Assembly (NCBI RefSeq): GCF_947502415.1
Contig: NZ_CANMZV010000011.1
Location: forward strand, 113,543 to 177,542
Direction of reading: 5' to 3'
DNA from: an uncultured Photobacterium sp.
Lineage (GTDB): Bacteria > Pseudomonadota > Gammaproteobacteria > Enterobacterales > Vibrionaceae
DNA length: 64,000 nt
Part shown: positions 36,304 through 46,821 of the stretch, one piece after another
Position numbering within the stretch: the stretch's first letter is position 1
How the letters are laid out: every line of letters starts with the position of its first letter
Translations under genes and position numbers: made by a program
The notes under the pieces: model-generated
Databases searched by the model: none
What the model was told of the DNA's origin: nothing
Seen by the model: the letters and a program-made list of their open reading frames with translations, nothing else

Positions 36304-38928
36304 TTACTGCTCAAGTGCTTTTTGCACTTTTTCAAACAGATCCTTAGCCAGATTTTCAAGCTCAGAGAGCTTCTCCAACTCCGCACGCATCAGAGACTGA
36401 CGATGCTCATCATACTGACGGTACTTCAAGAACGGTTCGATCAAACGTGAAGCAACTTGCGGGTTGCTTGTATTCAATGTGGTCAGAATCTCAGTCAGGA
36501 ACTGGTAACCAGAGCCATCTTTAGCATGGAAACGTACTGGATTATTAGCACAGAAACTTGCAACAAGATTACGAGTACGGTTTGGGTTTTTCAGATCAAA
36601 CGCAGCGTGAGACATGGTATTTCGAACATTTGCCAACGCATTCGCAGCCGGGTTCTTCCCTTGCAGCATGAACCATTTGTCCATAACAAGGCCATCTTGC
36701 GTCCACTTATCACTAAAGTCCGCCATTTGACTTTCACGACACTCCAGCTGAGCATCATTAGCAGATGACATAGCTGCCATCGTGTCTGTCATATTGTCAG
36801 ACTGCTGATAAAGTTCCGCAACCAGCTTATTACCGTTAGCGGTATATGCCAGGTAAGACAGACAACGGTTACGTAATGCACGCTTGGCCATAGCTTCATG
36901 CGAGATAGAATATTCTGCCTGAGCCAGAGAATGATAGATAGCAGAGAACTCATCTTCCATCTCAGTTGCAAATACTTTTTCCAGCTGGCCAACCACTTCG
37001 TGGATAGCATCCACATCAACAGTTTTATACCAACCCGCAATTTCATTTTCACCAGGCAGCGTCAGCATTTCTGCGATAAAGGCCGGATCCAATTTTTCGT
37101 CCAACAGAACACCACGGAATACATCCACCACTGATTCTGGCAGTGCAAATGCCTCACCCTGCTGAACGCGCTTAACATTTTCGCGAATGTATTTAGCAAG
37201 CAGGATTTGACCGGCATCCCAGCGGGCAAATTCATTGCGGGCATGAACCATCAAGAACGCCAATTCTTCGTCGGTATAGTTGTATTCAAGCACGACTGGT
37301 GCCGAGAATTCACGCAGCATAGAGATCACTGGTTTATCTGCTACGTTGTCAAACTCAAACACCTGCTCGGCTTCAGTAACATCCAGTACGTTATGTACTT
37401 TTTCACCATTACGCTGTAACGGAACAACATCACCGCGTGAATCATATAGCTCAATATCAAATGGAATGTGCAGCGGAAGCTTGTCTTCCTGGCCTGCAGT
37501 TGGAGCTGTATGCTGCTTTACTGTGACGCGGTAACGCTTTTGCTCTGCATCATAATCCGTTGCTACATTCACGACAGGTGTACCAGCCTGACTATACCAA
37601 CGACGGAAACGAGCCAGATCCACACCAGATGCATCTTCCATTGCCTGAACGAAATCATCACACGTTGCCGCAGTGCCATCATGACGTTCAAAATACAGCT
37701 TCATGCCAGCCTGGAAGTTTTGTTCGCCAAGCAGCGTGTGCATCATACGAATAACTTCACAGCCCTTCTCATACACGGTTAACGTATAGAAGTTATTCAT
37801 CTCAATCACTTTTTCCGGGCGAATAGGATGAGACATTGGGCCGCGGTCTTCTGCAAACTGAGGGCCACGCATAATACGAACATTATTGATACGGTTAACC
37901 GGACGTGAACCCAAGTCGGATGAGAACTCCTGATCACGGAATACGGTCAGACCTTCTTTCAGGCTCAGCTGGAACCAGTCACGACAAGTAACACGGTTAC
38001 CAGTCCAGTTGTGGAAATATTCATGACCGATCACCGCTTCAATACCCTGGTAGTCCGTATCTGTTGCCGTTTTTGCATTAGCCAGTACGAACTTGGAGTT
38101 AAAGACGTTTAATCCTTTGTTTTCCATCGCACCCATGTTGAAGAAATCAACAGCAACGATCATGTAAATATCGAGATCATATTCAAGGCCAAAACGCTCT
38201 TCATCCCACTTCATTGAGTTCTTCAATGAAACCATTGCGTAATCAGCACGATCCAGGTTGCCTTTATCGACGAAGATTTCCAATTCAACATCACGGCCAC
38301 TCATGGTTTTGTAGCTGTCGCGAAGGACATCGAAATCACCGGCTACCAGTGCAAACAAGTAGCTTGGTTTCGGGAACGGGTCTTGCCACTGTACCCAGTG
38401 ACGACCATTTTCCAACTCACCAGAATCAATACGGTTACCGTTGCTGAGCAAAAAAGGGAATTCGGCTTTATCGGCAATCACTTTCGTTGTAAAGCGCGCC
38501 AGTACATCCGGACGGTCAAGATAGTAAGTAATACGGCGGAAGCCCTCGGCCTCACACTGAGTACAGAAGCCACCACCAGATTTATACAGGCCTTCTAGTA
38601 GTGTATTTTCTTCAGGATTAACCTCTGTTTCGATAGTCAGTTCAAACTCGGCCGGAATGCCGCTAATTGTCAGACCATCTTCGGTTTCAACATAATCCGT
38701 CCAGGCTTCACCATTCACTTCGACGCGAAGTAATTTCAGACCATCACCATCCAAAACTAATGGTACTGGCTGCTCAGACTTACGCTTTACCTGGCTTACA
38801 GCAACAACCTGTGTTGCCGTATCATGGAGATCAAATTCAAGGGCAATATCGGTAATGGTATAATCTGGAGCCTTATAATCAGCACGGTATTTTGCTGTTG
38901 GCTGTGTAGCTGTCGGTTGTTCGGCCAT
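36304..38928 (-). CDS. pepN: PepN, aminopeptidase N (M1 family)
   Basis: 874 residues from the ATG after AAGGAAAACAAT; E. coli PepN has 870. Zinc site HEYFH followed 18 residues later by Glu ('GLTVFRDQEF'), the exopeptidase 'GAMEN' motif upstream, and a helical C-terminal domain ('YLAYTANGN'). Main broad-specificity cytoplasmic aminopeptidase for final protein turnover. Followed 97 bp later by the DUF2835 gene in the same direction. Confidence 0.97.
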   Translation of the reverse strand: MAEQPTATQPTAKYRADYKAPDYTITDIALEFDLHDTATQVVAVSQVKRKSEQPVPLVLDGDGLKLLRVEVNGEAWTDYVETEDGLTISGIPAEFELTIETEVNPEENTLLEGLYKSGGGFCTQCEAEGFRRITYYLDRPDVLARFTTKVIADKAEFPFLLSNGNRIDSGELENGRHWVQWQDPFPKPSYLFALVAGDFDVLRDSYKTMSGRDVELEIFVDKGNLDRADYAMVSLKNSMKWDEERFGLEYDLDIYMIVAVDFFNMGAMENKGLNVFNSKFVLANAKTATDTDYQGIEAVIGHEYFHNWTGNRVTCRDWFQLSLKEGLTVFRDQEFSSDLGSRPVNRINNVRIMRGPQFAEDRGPMSHPIRPEKVIEMNNFYTLTVYEKGCEVIRMMHTLLGEQNFQAGMKLYFERHDGTAATCDDFVQAMEDASGVDLARFRRWYSQAGTPVVNVATDYDAEQKRYRVTVKQHTAPTAGQEDKLPLHIPFDIELYDSRGDVVPLQRNGEKVHNVLDVTEAEQVFEFDNVADKPVISMLREFSAPVVLEYNYTDEELAFLMVHARNEFARWDAGQILLAKYIRENVKRVQQGEAFALPESVVDVFRGVLLDEKLDPAFIAEMLTLPGENEIAGWYKTVDVDAIHEVVGQLEKVFATEMEDEFSAIYHSLAQAEYSISHEAMAKRALRNRCLSYLAYTANGNKLVAELYQQSDNMTDTMAAMSSANDAQLECRESQMADFSDKWTQDGLVMDKWFMLQGKNPAANALANVRNTMSHAAFDLKNPNRTRNLVASFCANNPVRFHAKDGSGYQFLTEILTTLNTSNPQVASRLIEPFLKYRQYDEHRQSLMRAELEKLSELENLAKDLFEKVQKALEQ

Positions 38929-39422
38929 ATTGTTTTCCTTAGTTATCCGCATTACGGCATGTATGCCACATACAAGCGGCTGACACTTGTCATTATTCTG
39001 CCTTTGAAGCCCTCAAACAAGAGTAGCGCCCAAGATATACGATATGGTCAATATAAAATGGCACCATTTGATGAAGATCCAAACACTTAAATGCTATATG
39101 ATGCTTCACTTTACAATAATCAACTAGTTAAGCCTATTTTATGTCGTATACCTTACATTTTTTGTGGTTTTAAATTTTTACAATACCGATTAAAGTAGTC
39201 TTTAAAACTCACTTACTCGAGATTCACAATATTACCTATCGGGTTAATACGATGATCTGCTCAAGATAAATCCGTATAAAAAAATATGGAGAGGAGACTT
39301 GTTGTTTTCAAGGTTTCAGCGTATGGTACTGCCCTATTTTTTGCCTGTTTCTGAAGGTTTCAGCCCAATTTGGCAAAAAATAATGTAAAATTCTCGGATT
39401 GCGATATACAACTCAATTAGCT
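38929..39422. other. Divergent intergenic region pepN / pncB
   Basis: 494 bp, AT-rich, without a credible ORF. It holds the promoters for both divergent genes. I did not see a recognisable NAD-related operator. Confidence 0.5.
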
Positions 39423-40619
39423 ATGACTGATACAGGACACACTGGGGTTATAGACTCCCTGCTTGACACTGATGCATATAAACTGCATATGCAGCAAGCG
39501 ATTTTCCATCAATACCCGAATGTTGAGGCCGTTGCGGAATTCCACTGCCGTAGCGATGAAGACCTCCGTCCGTACTGTAACGAAATCCAGGCTCAAGTTA
39601 ACAAGCTAGCCGAACTCTCTTTCACGGAAGAAGAGCTGGAGTATTTGGCAACACTCCCATTTTTCAAACCAAATTACTTGGAGTATCTAGAGAGCTTCAA
39701 ATTAAATAGTAGCCATGTGGATATTGATGCTTCAGGCAATCAGTTGGCCATTAAAATCACTGGTAAATGGATTGATATTATCCTCTGGGAAGTCCCTCTA
39801 CTGGCGATTATTAGCGAAGTTCGCTCGTCTATCCGCTACCCGAACGCATCTGCTGACGATGCAATCGAGCAACTAAAACAGAAGCTTAAAGATTTCTATA
39901 AAAACGCAGAAAGCACTGACATGAGCCAGTTTGCTCTGGTTGATTTTGGTAGCCGCCGTCGTTTTTCAAAAGAGGTTCAGCATAAAGTTGTCGACTTCCT
40001 CAAAGACAATATGCCCCACTTTAAAGGGACGTCCAACTACCACTTAGCCCGCACACGCGGCCTAACCCCTGTTGGTACCCAGGCGCATGAATGGTTCCAG
40101 GCGCATCAGCAACTGGCTGGTGAGCTGGCGGATTCACAACAGCTTGCACTAAACCGCTGGCTGCAAGAATACCCTGACTCACTAGGTATTGCCTTGACTG
40201 ACTGCATCAACATGGATGCCTTCATACGTGATTTTGACCTTCGCCTCTCCCAACGATTTACCGGCCTTCGTCATGACAGCGGTGATCCAATTGCCTGGGG
40301 TGAAAAAGCCATCAAACACTATGAATCGCTTGGTGTCGATCCCAAGTCAAAAACAATCGTCTTTTCAGATAGCCTGACACTTAACAAAGCACTGGCTATT
40401 TATAAACACTTTGCGCATCGTATTAATACCAGCTTTGGTATTGGCACCCAGCTTACTTGTGACTTACCTGATGTAAAAACCTTGAATATTGTTATCAAGC
40501 TTACTGAATGCGAAGGTCGTCCTGTAGCAAAAATCTCAGACGAGCCAGGTAAAAGCATCTGTCATGATGAAGAATACCTATCTCAGCTTCGTCAGGCATT
40601 TAAAATTGTTAACAGCTAA
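39423..40619 (+). CDS. pncB: PncB, nicotinate phosphoribosyltransferase
   Basis: 398 residues from the ATG; an in-frame TTG eight codons upstream is less likely. E. coli PncB has 400. Family motifs: '[16 protein letters not shown]' at the N-terminus, '[13 protein letters not shown]', catalytic His in '[23 protein letters not shown]' (about 220), and '[11 protein letters not shown]'. It makes nicotinate mononucleotide from nicotinate, PRPP and ATP in NAD salvage. A bidirectional terminator follows. Confidence 0.97.
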   Translation: MTDTGHTGVIDSLLDTDAYKLHMQQAIFHQYPNVEAVAEFHCRSDEDLRPYCNEIQAQVNKLAELSFTEEELEYLATLPFFKPNYLEYLESFKLNSSHVDIDASGNQLAIKITGKWIDIILWEVPLLAIISEVRSSIRYPNASADDAIEQLKQKLKDFYKNAESTDMSQFALVDFGSRRRFSKEVQHKVVDFLKDNMPHFKGTSNYHLARTRGLTPVGTQAHEWFQAHQQLAGELADSQQLALNRWLQEYPDSLGIALTDCINMDAFIRDFDLRLSQRFTGLRHDSGDPIAWGEKAIKHYESLGVDPKSKTIVFSDSLTLNKALAIYKHFAHRINTSFGIGTQLTCDLPDVKTLNIVIKLTECEGRPVAKISDEPGKSICHDEEYLSQLRQAFKIVNS

Positions 40620-40660
40620 AGAATTTAAATCGTCTAATTGTTGAACGACAGCGACTCATA

Positions 40661-40693
40661 AAAAAGGCTTGCATTATTGCAAGCCTTTCTTTT
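40661..40693. terminator. Bidirectional terminator between convergent genes
   Basis: AAAGGCTTGCA / TGCAAGCCTTT with a short TTAT loop; A-run upstream and T-run downstream serve pncB and the convergent gene at 40716. Confidence 0.9.
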
Positions 40694-40715
40694 ATCCAAA
40701 GTGACGAGCTTTGTA

Positions 40716-41378
40716 TTACTCTCTTCGCATAATTGCTTCCATACCGAATTGTTTATTCGTTAATGTCAATGTATCTGAGCCAAGCAAAAACTGACTATCA
40801 TGCTGGCCATCTTCATAGATTAAAACAATTCGGTCATCTTCAATGAAATAGATCCCTTTGTGCTCTTTATTCTTACCATTAGATCCAAAAACCTTGGCCG
40901 AAAAAAGGAAATCAGGACGTAGCGAAATAGATAATTCAGAGACACTATCACCGACATCTTGGCCAGATATACGTGATGAACGCCAATTGCCGGGTAGATT
41001 TTCTGGTGCTAATTTCGTAAACCTTGCACCATCAAGCAAAAATTGATTATAGCTCAGCATATAACTATGCTGTTGCTCCGGCTGTCCTTTTGTAAAAAAA
41101 GTAACCGTAGTTTCATCAATATTATATTTCCCACCCCACTCTTCAACTGTACCATCAACCTGAAGTAGCCGAATTACGAAACGGTAAGAGGACTTGAATT
41201 TAACATTCATCGCCCGATAGCTGCTGCCTTCGCTATTTACACCTTCATCCGAATTACTAAACCAATACCAGTCACCTAGCAACAATGGGTAGTCAAACTC
41301 TGTTAAATCATCGGCATACGCTTGGGTACTCAATGATCCTAAGAACAACAATAACGCAGCAAAAAGCGATTTAACCAT
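40716..41378 (-). CDS. Exported conserved hypothetical protein
   Basis: 220 residues with a clear signal peptide (cleavage after 'STQAYA'). The mature protein has two related halves, each starting with a Gly-Asp/Asn-Trp segment ('LLGDWYWFSN' and 'LPGNWRSSRI') followed by alternating beta strands, which suggests two lipocalin-like or Lipocalin_5-type beta barrels. Not assigned to a named family. Probably periplasmic. Monocistronic between two terminators. Confidence 0.7.
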   Translation of the reverse strand: MVKSLFAALLLFLGSLSTQAYADDLTEFDYPLLLGDWYWFSNSDEGVNSEGSSYRAMNVKFKSSYRFVIRLLQVDGTVEEWGGKYNIDETTVTFFTKGQPEQQHSYMLSYNQFLLDGARFTKLAPENLPGNWRSSRISGQDVGDSVSELSISLRPDFLFSAKVFGSNGKNKEHKGIYFIEDDRIVLIYEDGQHDSQFLLGSDTLTLTNKQFGMEAIMRRE

Positions 41379-41558
41379 AGCACTACCCCAATAGCGAACT
41401 TAAGGACTACATTAAAACACTAGCCTGCAAAGTAGCCCTCCGCCTCAAAATATAGTAACTATCACACTATTTAGGTTAACAGTCTCAAAAGTGAGACACT
41501 GAGTTACCTTATAATTTGCAACCTAAGTGATTGAATTTGAAAAATTAATATAAATAAA

Positions 41559-41583
41559 AAACGGCACCCTTAAGGTGCCGTTT
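41559..41583 (-). terminator. Terminator after prc
   Basis: AAACGGCACC / GGTGCCGTTT, 10-bp perfect stem with a 5-nt loop, then TTTTTATT on the minus strand. Confidence 0.88.
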
Positions 41584-41609
41584 GTTTTATATCGCTTTTA
41601 GATTTGAAT

Positions 41610-43610
41610 CTAGCTTTGTGCCTTAACCAAATCTGCTGTAATCGCGATCGCTTCATCCAGATAAGCATCAGGGGCTTCATAGTCCTTCGGAATATCATCC
41701 AAAGTAACAAATGACTTCTTACCCGATGCTTTCTGGCGTTTATTCAGACGAGCCAGACGTTGTTCCTCATCCTCTTCTTGTTCAGCAATACGCTTCTTCT
41801 CGTTCAGAGAAATCTTATTCAGATCTTTTTCAGCTTGATACTGTTCAATATCTTCCTGAATAAAGCTAAATTCCAAGTCTTTGCGAATACGCGCTTCATG
41901 TTTTGATTTCAACGCTGGTAGCATCGCAGAGAAATTATAAATTTTCTGGTATTTAGCTGGCTTGATGCTGTCCCATGGCAACGCGTTATCTTCAACACTT
42001 TCACCGGTTTCAGCCGGATCAACAGCCGTCGGAAACGCTAAGTCCGGAACAACACCCAGATTCTGAGTACTACCGCCATTAATACGGTAGAATTTCTGAA
42101 TCGTATATTGAACATGGCCAAGAGGCTTATCGAACAAGTCATAAATATGGTTCAGTGAACGGTGCTGCTGCACAGTTCCTTTACCAAATGACTGTTCACC
42201 AATTACGACAGCCCGACCATAATCCTGCATTGCAGCTGCAAAAATCTCAGATGCCGATGCACTATAGCGGTTAACCAAAACGGTAAGCGGACTATCAAAG
42301 TAAACACGATCATCAGAATCACCATTTACTTTAACTCGGCCATAGCTATCACGCACCTGAACAACCGGACCGCTATTAATAAACAAACCGGTTAATGCGG
42401 TAGCTTCAGTCAGAGCACCACCACCATTGTTACGCAAATCGATAACAATACCATCAACCTGCTCATCGTTTAGCTTAGCGATCTCTTTCTTGGTGTCTTC
42501 AGACAAGCCAACATAAAAGCTCGGGATTTCAATTACCCCAACCTTTCTGCCTTGTGAAAAGTTTATTGATGATTTAACTGCACGATCTTCCAGGCGAATT
42601 CTGTCTCGAACAATTGTTACATCGTAACTTTTAGCGTTCTTACCCTCTGGCAGGATTTCCAGAATAACCTTACTGCCTTTCGGCCCTTTGATTAACTGAA
42701 CAACATCATCCAGACGCCAGCCAATCACATCCACCATATCTTTGCCATCTTGTGCTACACCGATAATCCGGTCGCCTGCAGATAGTTTTTTAGAATTTGA
42801 TGCCGGGCCACCAGCGACAAGTGAACGGATAACAGTATATTCATCAACAACTTGCAGTACTGCACCAATACCTTCCAGAGACAGATTCATCTCTGACTGG
42901 AACTGTTCTGCATTTCGCGGAGAAAGGTAGCTGGTATGAGGGTCGACTTCACGAGCAAAGGCATTCATGTAGATCTGGAATACATCTTCGCTATGAGTCT
43001 GAGTAAGACGTTTCAGCGCATTATTGTAACGTTTACCCAGTGTCTCTTTGATTTCAGACCATTCTTTACCGGCCAGCTTCAGGTTCAATGCATCATATTT
43101 AACCCGCTTACGCCATAACTCATTCAATTCATTACGATCTTTAGCCCAAGGAAGCTCAGAGCGATCAAGAGTAAAATCTTCATCGACTTCAAAGGTGATC
43201 TTTTTTTCTAAGATGGTTAGCGCATATTGGTAGCGATCATAACGACGCTCAAGCAGTTTGTTAAACATGTCAAACGCAGCTGTTGATTCACCTCGCTTGA
43301 GCTGATCATCCAGTTGTGTTTCCCATTTTTCAAATTGCTTAATATCAGAAGCAGTTAGGAAGCTTTTATTGAAGTCCAACATTTCGAGGTAACGATCGAA
43401 AACATTGGCTGAGAATTCATCGTTAAGAGAGAACTGCTTGTAGTGCGACCGGGTAAATCGCGATGCAATCCTCTTACTTGCTGTCGCATGCTGCTTTTCT
43501 GGCGCAAGCTGCGGCAAATCACTTAACGTATATTTGGCCTCTAGGGCCTGAGCTGAAGCTGCTAGCATCATGCCAGCAGCAATCAGTGAGAAACGGAATC
43601 GACATTTCAT
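41610..43610 (-). CDS. prc: Prc (Tsp), periplasmic tail-specific protease
   Basis: 666 residues, close to the E. coli length of 682. Signal peptide ends near 'ASAQALEA'. Domains: N-terminal helical region, PDZ (about 240-320, 'GIGAVLQVVDEYTVIRSLVAGGPA'), and the serine-lysine protease core with catalytic Ser in 'VNRYSASASEIFAAAMQDYGRA' and Lys in 'GEQSFGKGTVQ' 25 residues later. It degrades misfolded and tagged proteins and processes penicillin-binding protein 3. Starts 17 bp after the proQ stop, so proQ-prc is an operon as in E. coli. Confidence 0.97.
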   Translation of the reverse strand: MKCRFRFSLIAAGMMLAASAQALEAKYTLSDLPQLAPEKQHATASKRIASRFTRSHYKQFSLNDEFSANVFDRYLEMLDFNKSFLTASDIKQFEKWETQLDDQLKRGESTAAFDMFNKLLERRYDRYQYALTILEKKITFEVDEDFTLDRSELPWAKDRNELNELWRKRVKYDALNLKLAGKEWSEIKETLGKRYNNALKRLTQTHSEDVFQIYMNAFAREVDPHTSYLSPRNAEQFQSEMNLSLEGIGAVLQVVDEYTVIRSLVAGGPASNSKKLSAGDRIIGVAQDGKDMVDVIGWRLDDVVQLIKGPKGSKVILEILPEGKNAKSYDVTIVRDRIRLEDRAVKSSINFSQGRKVGVIEIPSFYVGLSEDTKKEIAKLNDEQVDGIVIDLRNNGGGALTEATALTGLFINSGPVVQVRDSYGRVKVNGDSDDRVYFDSPLTVLVNRYSASASEIFAAAMQDYGRAVVIGEQSFGKGTVQQHRSLNHIYDLFDKPLGHVQYTIQKFYRINGGSTQNLGVVPDLAFPTAVDPAETGESVEDNALPWDSIKPAKYQKIYNFSAMLPALKSKHEARIRKDLEFSFIQEDIEQYQAEKDLNKISLNEKKRIAEQEEDEEQRLARLNKRQKASGKKSFVTLDDIPKDYEAPDAYLDEAIAITADLVKAQS

Positions 43611-43627
43611 ACGTCGAGCATTCTCCT

Positions 43628-44266
43628 TTACGAACGAAGGTGCTCCGCTTTAACAACCATGGTCAGACCATTAGTCAAACGAACGCGAACATCGTCCTTA
43701 TTAATTTCAACGATAGTTGCCGGCATGTTTCCGTTACCCATATTTACACTAACGTCTTTGCCAACTTTCACTTCATCAGCAGTTAGTGCACGGGTGGTTT
43801 CAGCAGGCTTTTTATTTAGCTTAGTCGTTTTCGGCTTAGTGTTCTTTGGTTTAGCGGTATTAGCACGAACTTTTTTCGCCTTGCCCTCACCATTTTTAGC
43901 AGCTTTCGCTTCAGCTTGCTCTTTACGACGAGCACGTACTTTAGCCTTGCTTTCTTCAAGTGCTTTCTTCGCGTGTTCTACATGTTCTTCTTCCAACACG
44001 CCACATTCGTTACCATCTAGGTCAACACGACTTGCACCAGCTTTTACACCGTGAAGATAACGCCAGGAAGAAGTATATTGACGCAGAGCTGTACGCAACT
44101 GAGTTTTACTTACTTTAGGATCTTCGTTCAGACGCTCAGCGAGCTCCTGGAAGATACCAATTTTAAGAGGCTTTGCTTCACCTTCAACAGTAAAACATTT
44201 AGGGAAACGCTCAGCAATATATGCAATCACTTCTTTACTGTTCGTTAGCTTTTCAGAGTTTTCCAT
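43628..44266 (-). CDS. proQ: ProQ, RNA chaperone
   Basis: 212 residues from the ATG encoding '[22 protein letters not shown]', preceded by AGGAAAG. N-terminal FinO/ProQ RNA-binding domain (about 5-120) with '[10 protein letters not shown]' and '[12 protein letters not shown]'; a Lys/Ala-rich linker (about 120-160); and a C-terminal Tudor-like domain ending '[11 protein letters not shown]'. It binds structured sRNAs and mRNA 3' ends. A five-codon longer ATG start is possible. Confidence 0.95.
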   Translation of the reverse strand: MENSEKLTNSKEVIAYIAERFPKCFTVEGEAKPLKIGIFQELAERLNEDPKVSKTQLRTALRQYTSSWRYLHGVKAGASRVDLDGNECGVLEEEHVEHAKKALEESKAKVRARRKEQAEAKAAKNGEGKAKKVRANTAKPKNTKPKTTKLNKKPAETTRALTADEVKVGKDVSVNMGNGNMPATIVEINKDDVRVRLTNGLTMVVKAEHLRS

Positions 44267-44375
44267 GGACTTTCCTGACAAATGCGAGTTGAACTCGCCG
44301 TTAGTACTTTAATCAAAAAGAAATAGTCTCGCTATTATAGTTACCTAACATCGAAAAACCACCGAAAGCATGCAA

Positions 44376-44835
44376 TTAGAGCTTTTTTTGTAGTTCTTCA
44401 ATGAAAGAAATTAGTCCATCCTCATCAACTTGGTCAAATCTTGATAAATTTGGACTATCTATATCCAGCACACCATACAATTTTCCTTTCACAAAAAACG
44501 GGATAACGATTTCGGAATTACTGGCAGCATCACATGCAATGTGACCTTCAAACTGATGGACATATTCAACCCGCAGCACATTATTTTGCGCAATGGCCTT
44601 ACCACATACACCGCGCCCAACAGGAATACGTACACAGGCAGGTTTATCCTGAAACGGCCCTAATACCAACGGGTCTTCTTTCAAAAAATAGAATCCTGTC
44701 CAGTTAATATCTTCTAACTCCATATAGAGTAACGCACTAATATTAGAGATATTAGCGATAAGGTCAGTCTCGCCATCAACTAACGCAATAGCCTGCTTCG
44801 TCAATCTGTCATAACAAAGCAGCTTTACTTTCCAT
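44376..44835 (-). pseudogene. msrC: MsrC, free methionine-R-sulfoxide reductase, apparent frameshift at N-terminus
   Basis: GAF-domain protein with the three active-site cysteines ('PACVRIP', 'GVCGKA', 'HIACDAASNSE') and 'NWTGFYF', the YebR/MsrC pattern; it reduces free Met-R-sulfoxide. The real start appears to be the ATG at 44835, with AGGAG 7 nt upstream, reading Met-Glu-Ser-Lys-Ala-Ala-Leu. One extra base near 44813 puts the rest ('YDRLTKQAIALVDGETDL') in another frame. Removing one base gives a continuous normal-length protein. An in-frame ORF from 44909 exists, but it would overlap the divergent gene and lacks a ribosome site. Either a true mutation or a sequencing error. Confidence 0.75.
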
Positions 44836-44898
44836 GGCTTACTCCTTTTCTTGCCGTTACAATGGCAGCCCAGGCTGTCAATAGGAATTATTATCATC

Positions 44899-46749
44899 GT
44901 GAAAGGCAATTTAAATCAACTGATTAACTGGTCTTGGCTGGTAAATCAAGCAAAACATCATCGTCCAAGGCTTTTCACTGCGAATTTCATTGCCGTCATT
45001 GCCACGCTTATTAGCGTGCCAATTCCTTTGCTGATGCCGTTGATGGTCGATGAGATTTTACTGGGCCAGCCCGCGACAGGTATCCAATTTCTCAATTTTT
45101 TCTTACCAGAATCTTTTCATCAACCGACAGCATACATTCTACTCGTCCTTCTCTTTGTCGTTCTGATGCGTACGGGTAGCCAGGCTCTCAACATTTTGCA
45201 AAGCCGGCAGTTTACTCTGGTTGCTAAAGACATCACCTACAACATCCGCAGACATTTAATCGATAAACTAGGCCGTATTAGCATGCGTCAGTATGAAGAG
45301 CGCGGTAGTGGCGGGATCACTTCACATCTGATCACTGATGTAGAAACCATTGATAAATTTATCGGAGATACCCTGAGCCGTTTCCTCATCGGTTTACTAA
45401 CAATTATTGGTACGGCAATAATCCTGTTATGGCTTAACTGGCAACTGGGTCTGCTGATCCTCCTTGTTAATCCACTTGTCGTGTACGCATCACGGTTGAT
45501 GGGAAACCGTGTCAAAACGCTGAAGAAAAAAGAAAACCAAGCGTTTGAAAAGTTTCAGCAAAGACTGGTAGAAACCCTCGACGGTATATACCAACTCCGT
45601 GCCTCTAACCGCGAGCGCGAGTTTCTGACCCAACTCAAATTGAATGCCAATGACATTCGATACGATGCCGACAAATACGCTTGGCAATCCGAAGCAGCTG
45701 GCCGTATTTCCTTCCTGCTTTTCTTACTTGGTTTCGAACTATTCCGGGCCATGGCTATGTTGATGGTTCTGTTTACCGACTTGACCGTTGGCCAGATGTT
45801 TGCAGTCTTCGGGTACTTATGGTTCATGCTTGGCCCGGTCCAGGAACTATTGGGAATTCAATTTGCCTGGTATAGCGCATCAGCGGCAATGCAACGCCTA
45901 AACGGATTGATTTCGCTGGAAGAAGAAAGTCGCCCATCCCCCAAAGTTAATCCCTTTAACGAAGGTGAAACCATTCATGTCGAAGTTAAGAACTTGCATT
46001 TTGCCTACGATGAAGACAAAGAAGTACTCAGAGGCCTGAACCTGTCGATTCCTTCAGGTAAACGCATTGCTCTGGTTGGCTCATCCGGCGGCGGGAAGTC
46101 TACATTGATTCAACTCCTTCTGGGGATTTATCAAAAAGCGAAAGGCGATATCCTTATTAACGATCATCCAATCGAAGATGTCGGTTATGAGGCGCTACGT
46201 AACAAAATGGCCGTCGTCTTACAACACCCCGTGCTCTTTAATGATACACTGCGCCATAACCTATGCTTAGGTGCTGAATTTAGTGATGAACAATTATGGC
46301 TGGCACTGGAAATTGCCCAAATGACCGATGTTACGCAGCGCTTAACTGAAGGGTTAGATACAGAAATTGGTCGACAAGGTATCCGCCTCTCTGGCGGGCA
46401 GCGGCAGCGCCTTGCAATAGCCCGAATGATTTTGGCAAATCCGGAATTTGTCATCTTGGATGAGGCAACATCGGCGCTGGATACAGCAACTGAAGCTGCG
46501 CTTCATACAGCCCTAAATAAGTTTTTAGTTAACAGAACAACCTTAATTGTTGCCCACCGTTTATCTGCGGTTAAGCAAGCCGATTTAATCTATGTGCTCG
46601 AAGATGGGCAGGTAAGCCAAACAGGTACCCATTCGGAGCTTATCAATAAAGAGGGGTTATACCAAACCCTATATGGAACAGTTCAGTCAGCAGAAATGCC
46701 GGCACCAGATACCGAACAACTATCAGTAGCCAGACTGAATGTAAAATAA
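44899..46749 (+). CDS. ABC exporter, fused permease-ATPase (MsbA/ABCB-like)
   Basis: 616 residues from GTG at 44899, with the earlier in-frame ATG (44851) lying over the msrC start. Six membrane helices in the first 310 residues, then an ATPase domain with Walker A 'GSSGGGKST', signature 'LSGGQRQRLAIARM' and Walker B 'FVILDEATSALD'. A half-transporter working as a homodimer, most likely exporting a lipid, peptide or drug; the substrate cannot be told. In E. coli yebR is directly followed by yebS, so this gene is an insertion in that order. Confidence 0.88.
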   Translation: MKGNLNQLINWSWLVNQAKHHRPRLFTANFIAVIATLISVPIPLLMPLMVDEILLGQPATGIQFLNFFLPESFHQPTAYILLVLLFVVLMRTGSQALNILQSRQFTLVAKDITYNIRRHLIDKLGRISMRQYEERGSGGITSHLITDVETIDKFIGDTLSRFLIGLLTIIGTAIILLWLNWQLGLLILLVNPLVVYASRLMGNRVKTLKKKENQAFEKFQQRLVETLDGIYQLRASNREREFLTQLKLNANDIRYDADKYAWQSEAAGRISFLLFLLGFELFRAMAMLMVLFTDLTVGQMFAVFGYLWFMLGPVQELLGIQFAWYSASAAMQRLNGLISLEEESRPSPKVNPFNEGETIHVEVKNLHFAYDEDKEVLRGLNLSIPSGKRIALVGSSGGGKSTLIQLLLGIYQKAKGDILINDHPIEDVGYEALRNKMAVVLQHPVLFNDTLRHNLCLGAEFSDEQLWLALEIAQMTDVTQRLTEGLDTEIGRQGIRLSGGQRQRLAIARMILANPEFVILDEATSALDTATEAALHTALNKFLVNRTTLIVAHRLSAVKQADLIYVLEDGQVSQTGTHSELINKEGLYQTLYGTVQSAEMPAPDTEQLSVARLNVK

Positions 46750-46821
46750 TATAGTGTTCGTTTTCAACAGCTAACACTCAGAAACTGCTTGGTTTTTATT
46801 CTAATTAAGGATTAAACAAAC

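Noticed and set aside
37507..37519. GTGACGCGGTAAC as a matS site
   Set aside because: Two mismatches, in the pyrimidine position and the right arm; probably chance within pepN.
37468..37782. Plus-strand 104-codon ORF antisense to pepN
   Set aside because: Antisense shadow of a highly conserved gene, with no ribosome site and no sensible composition.
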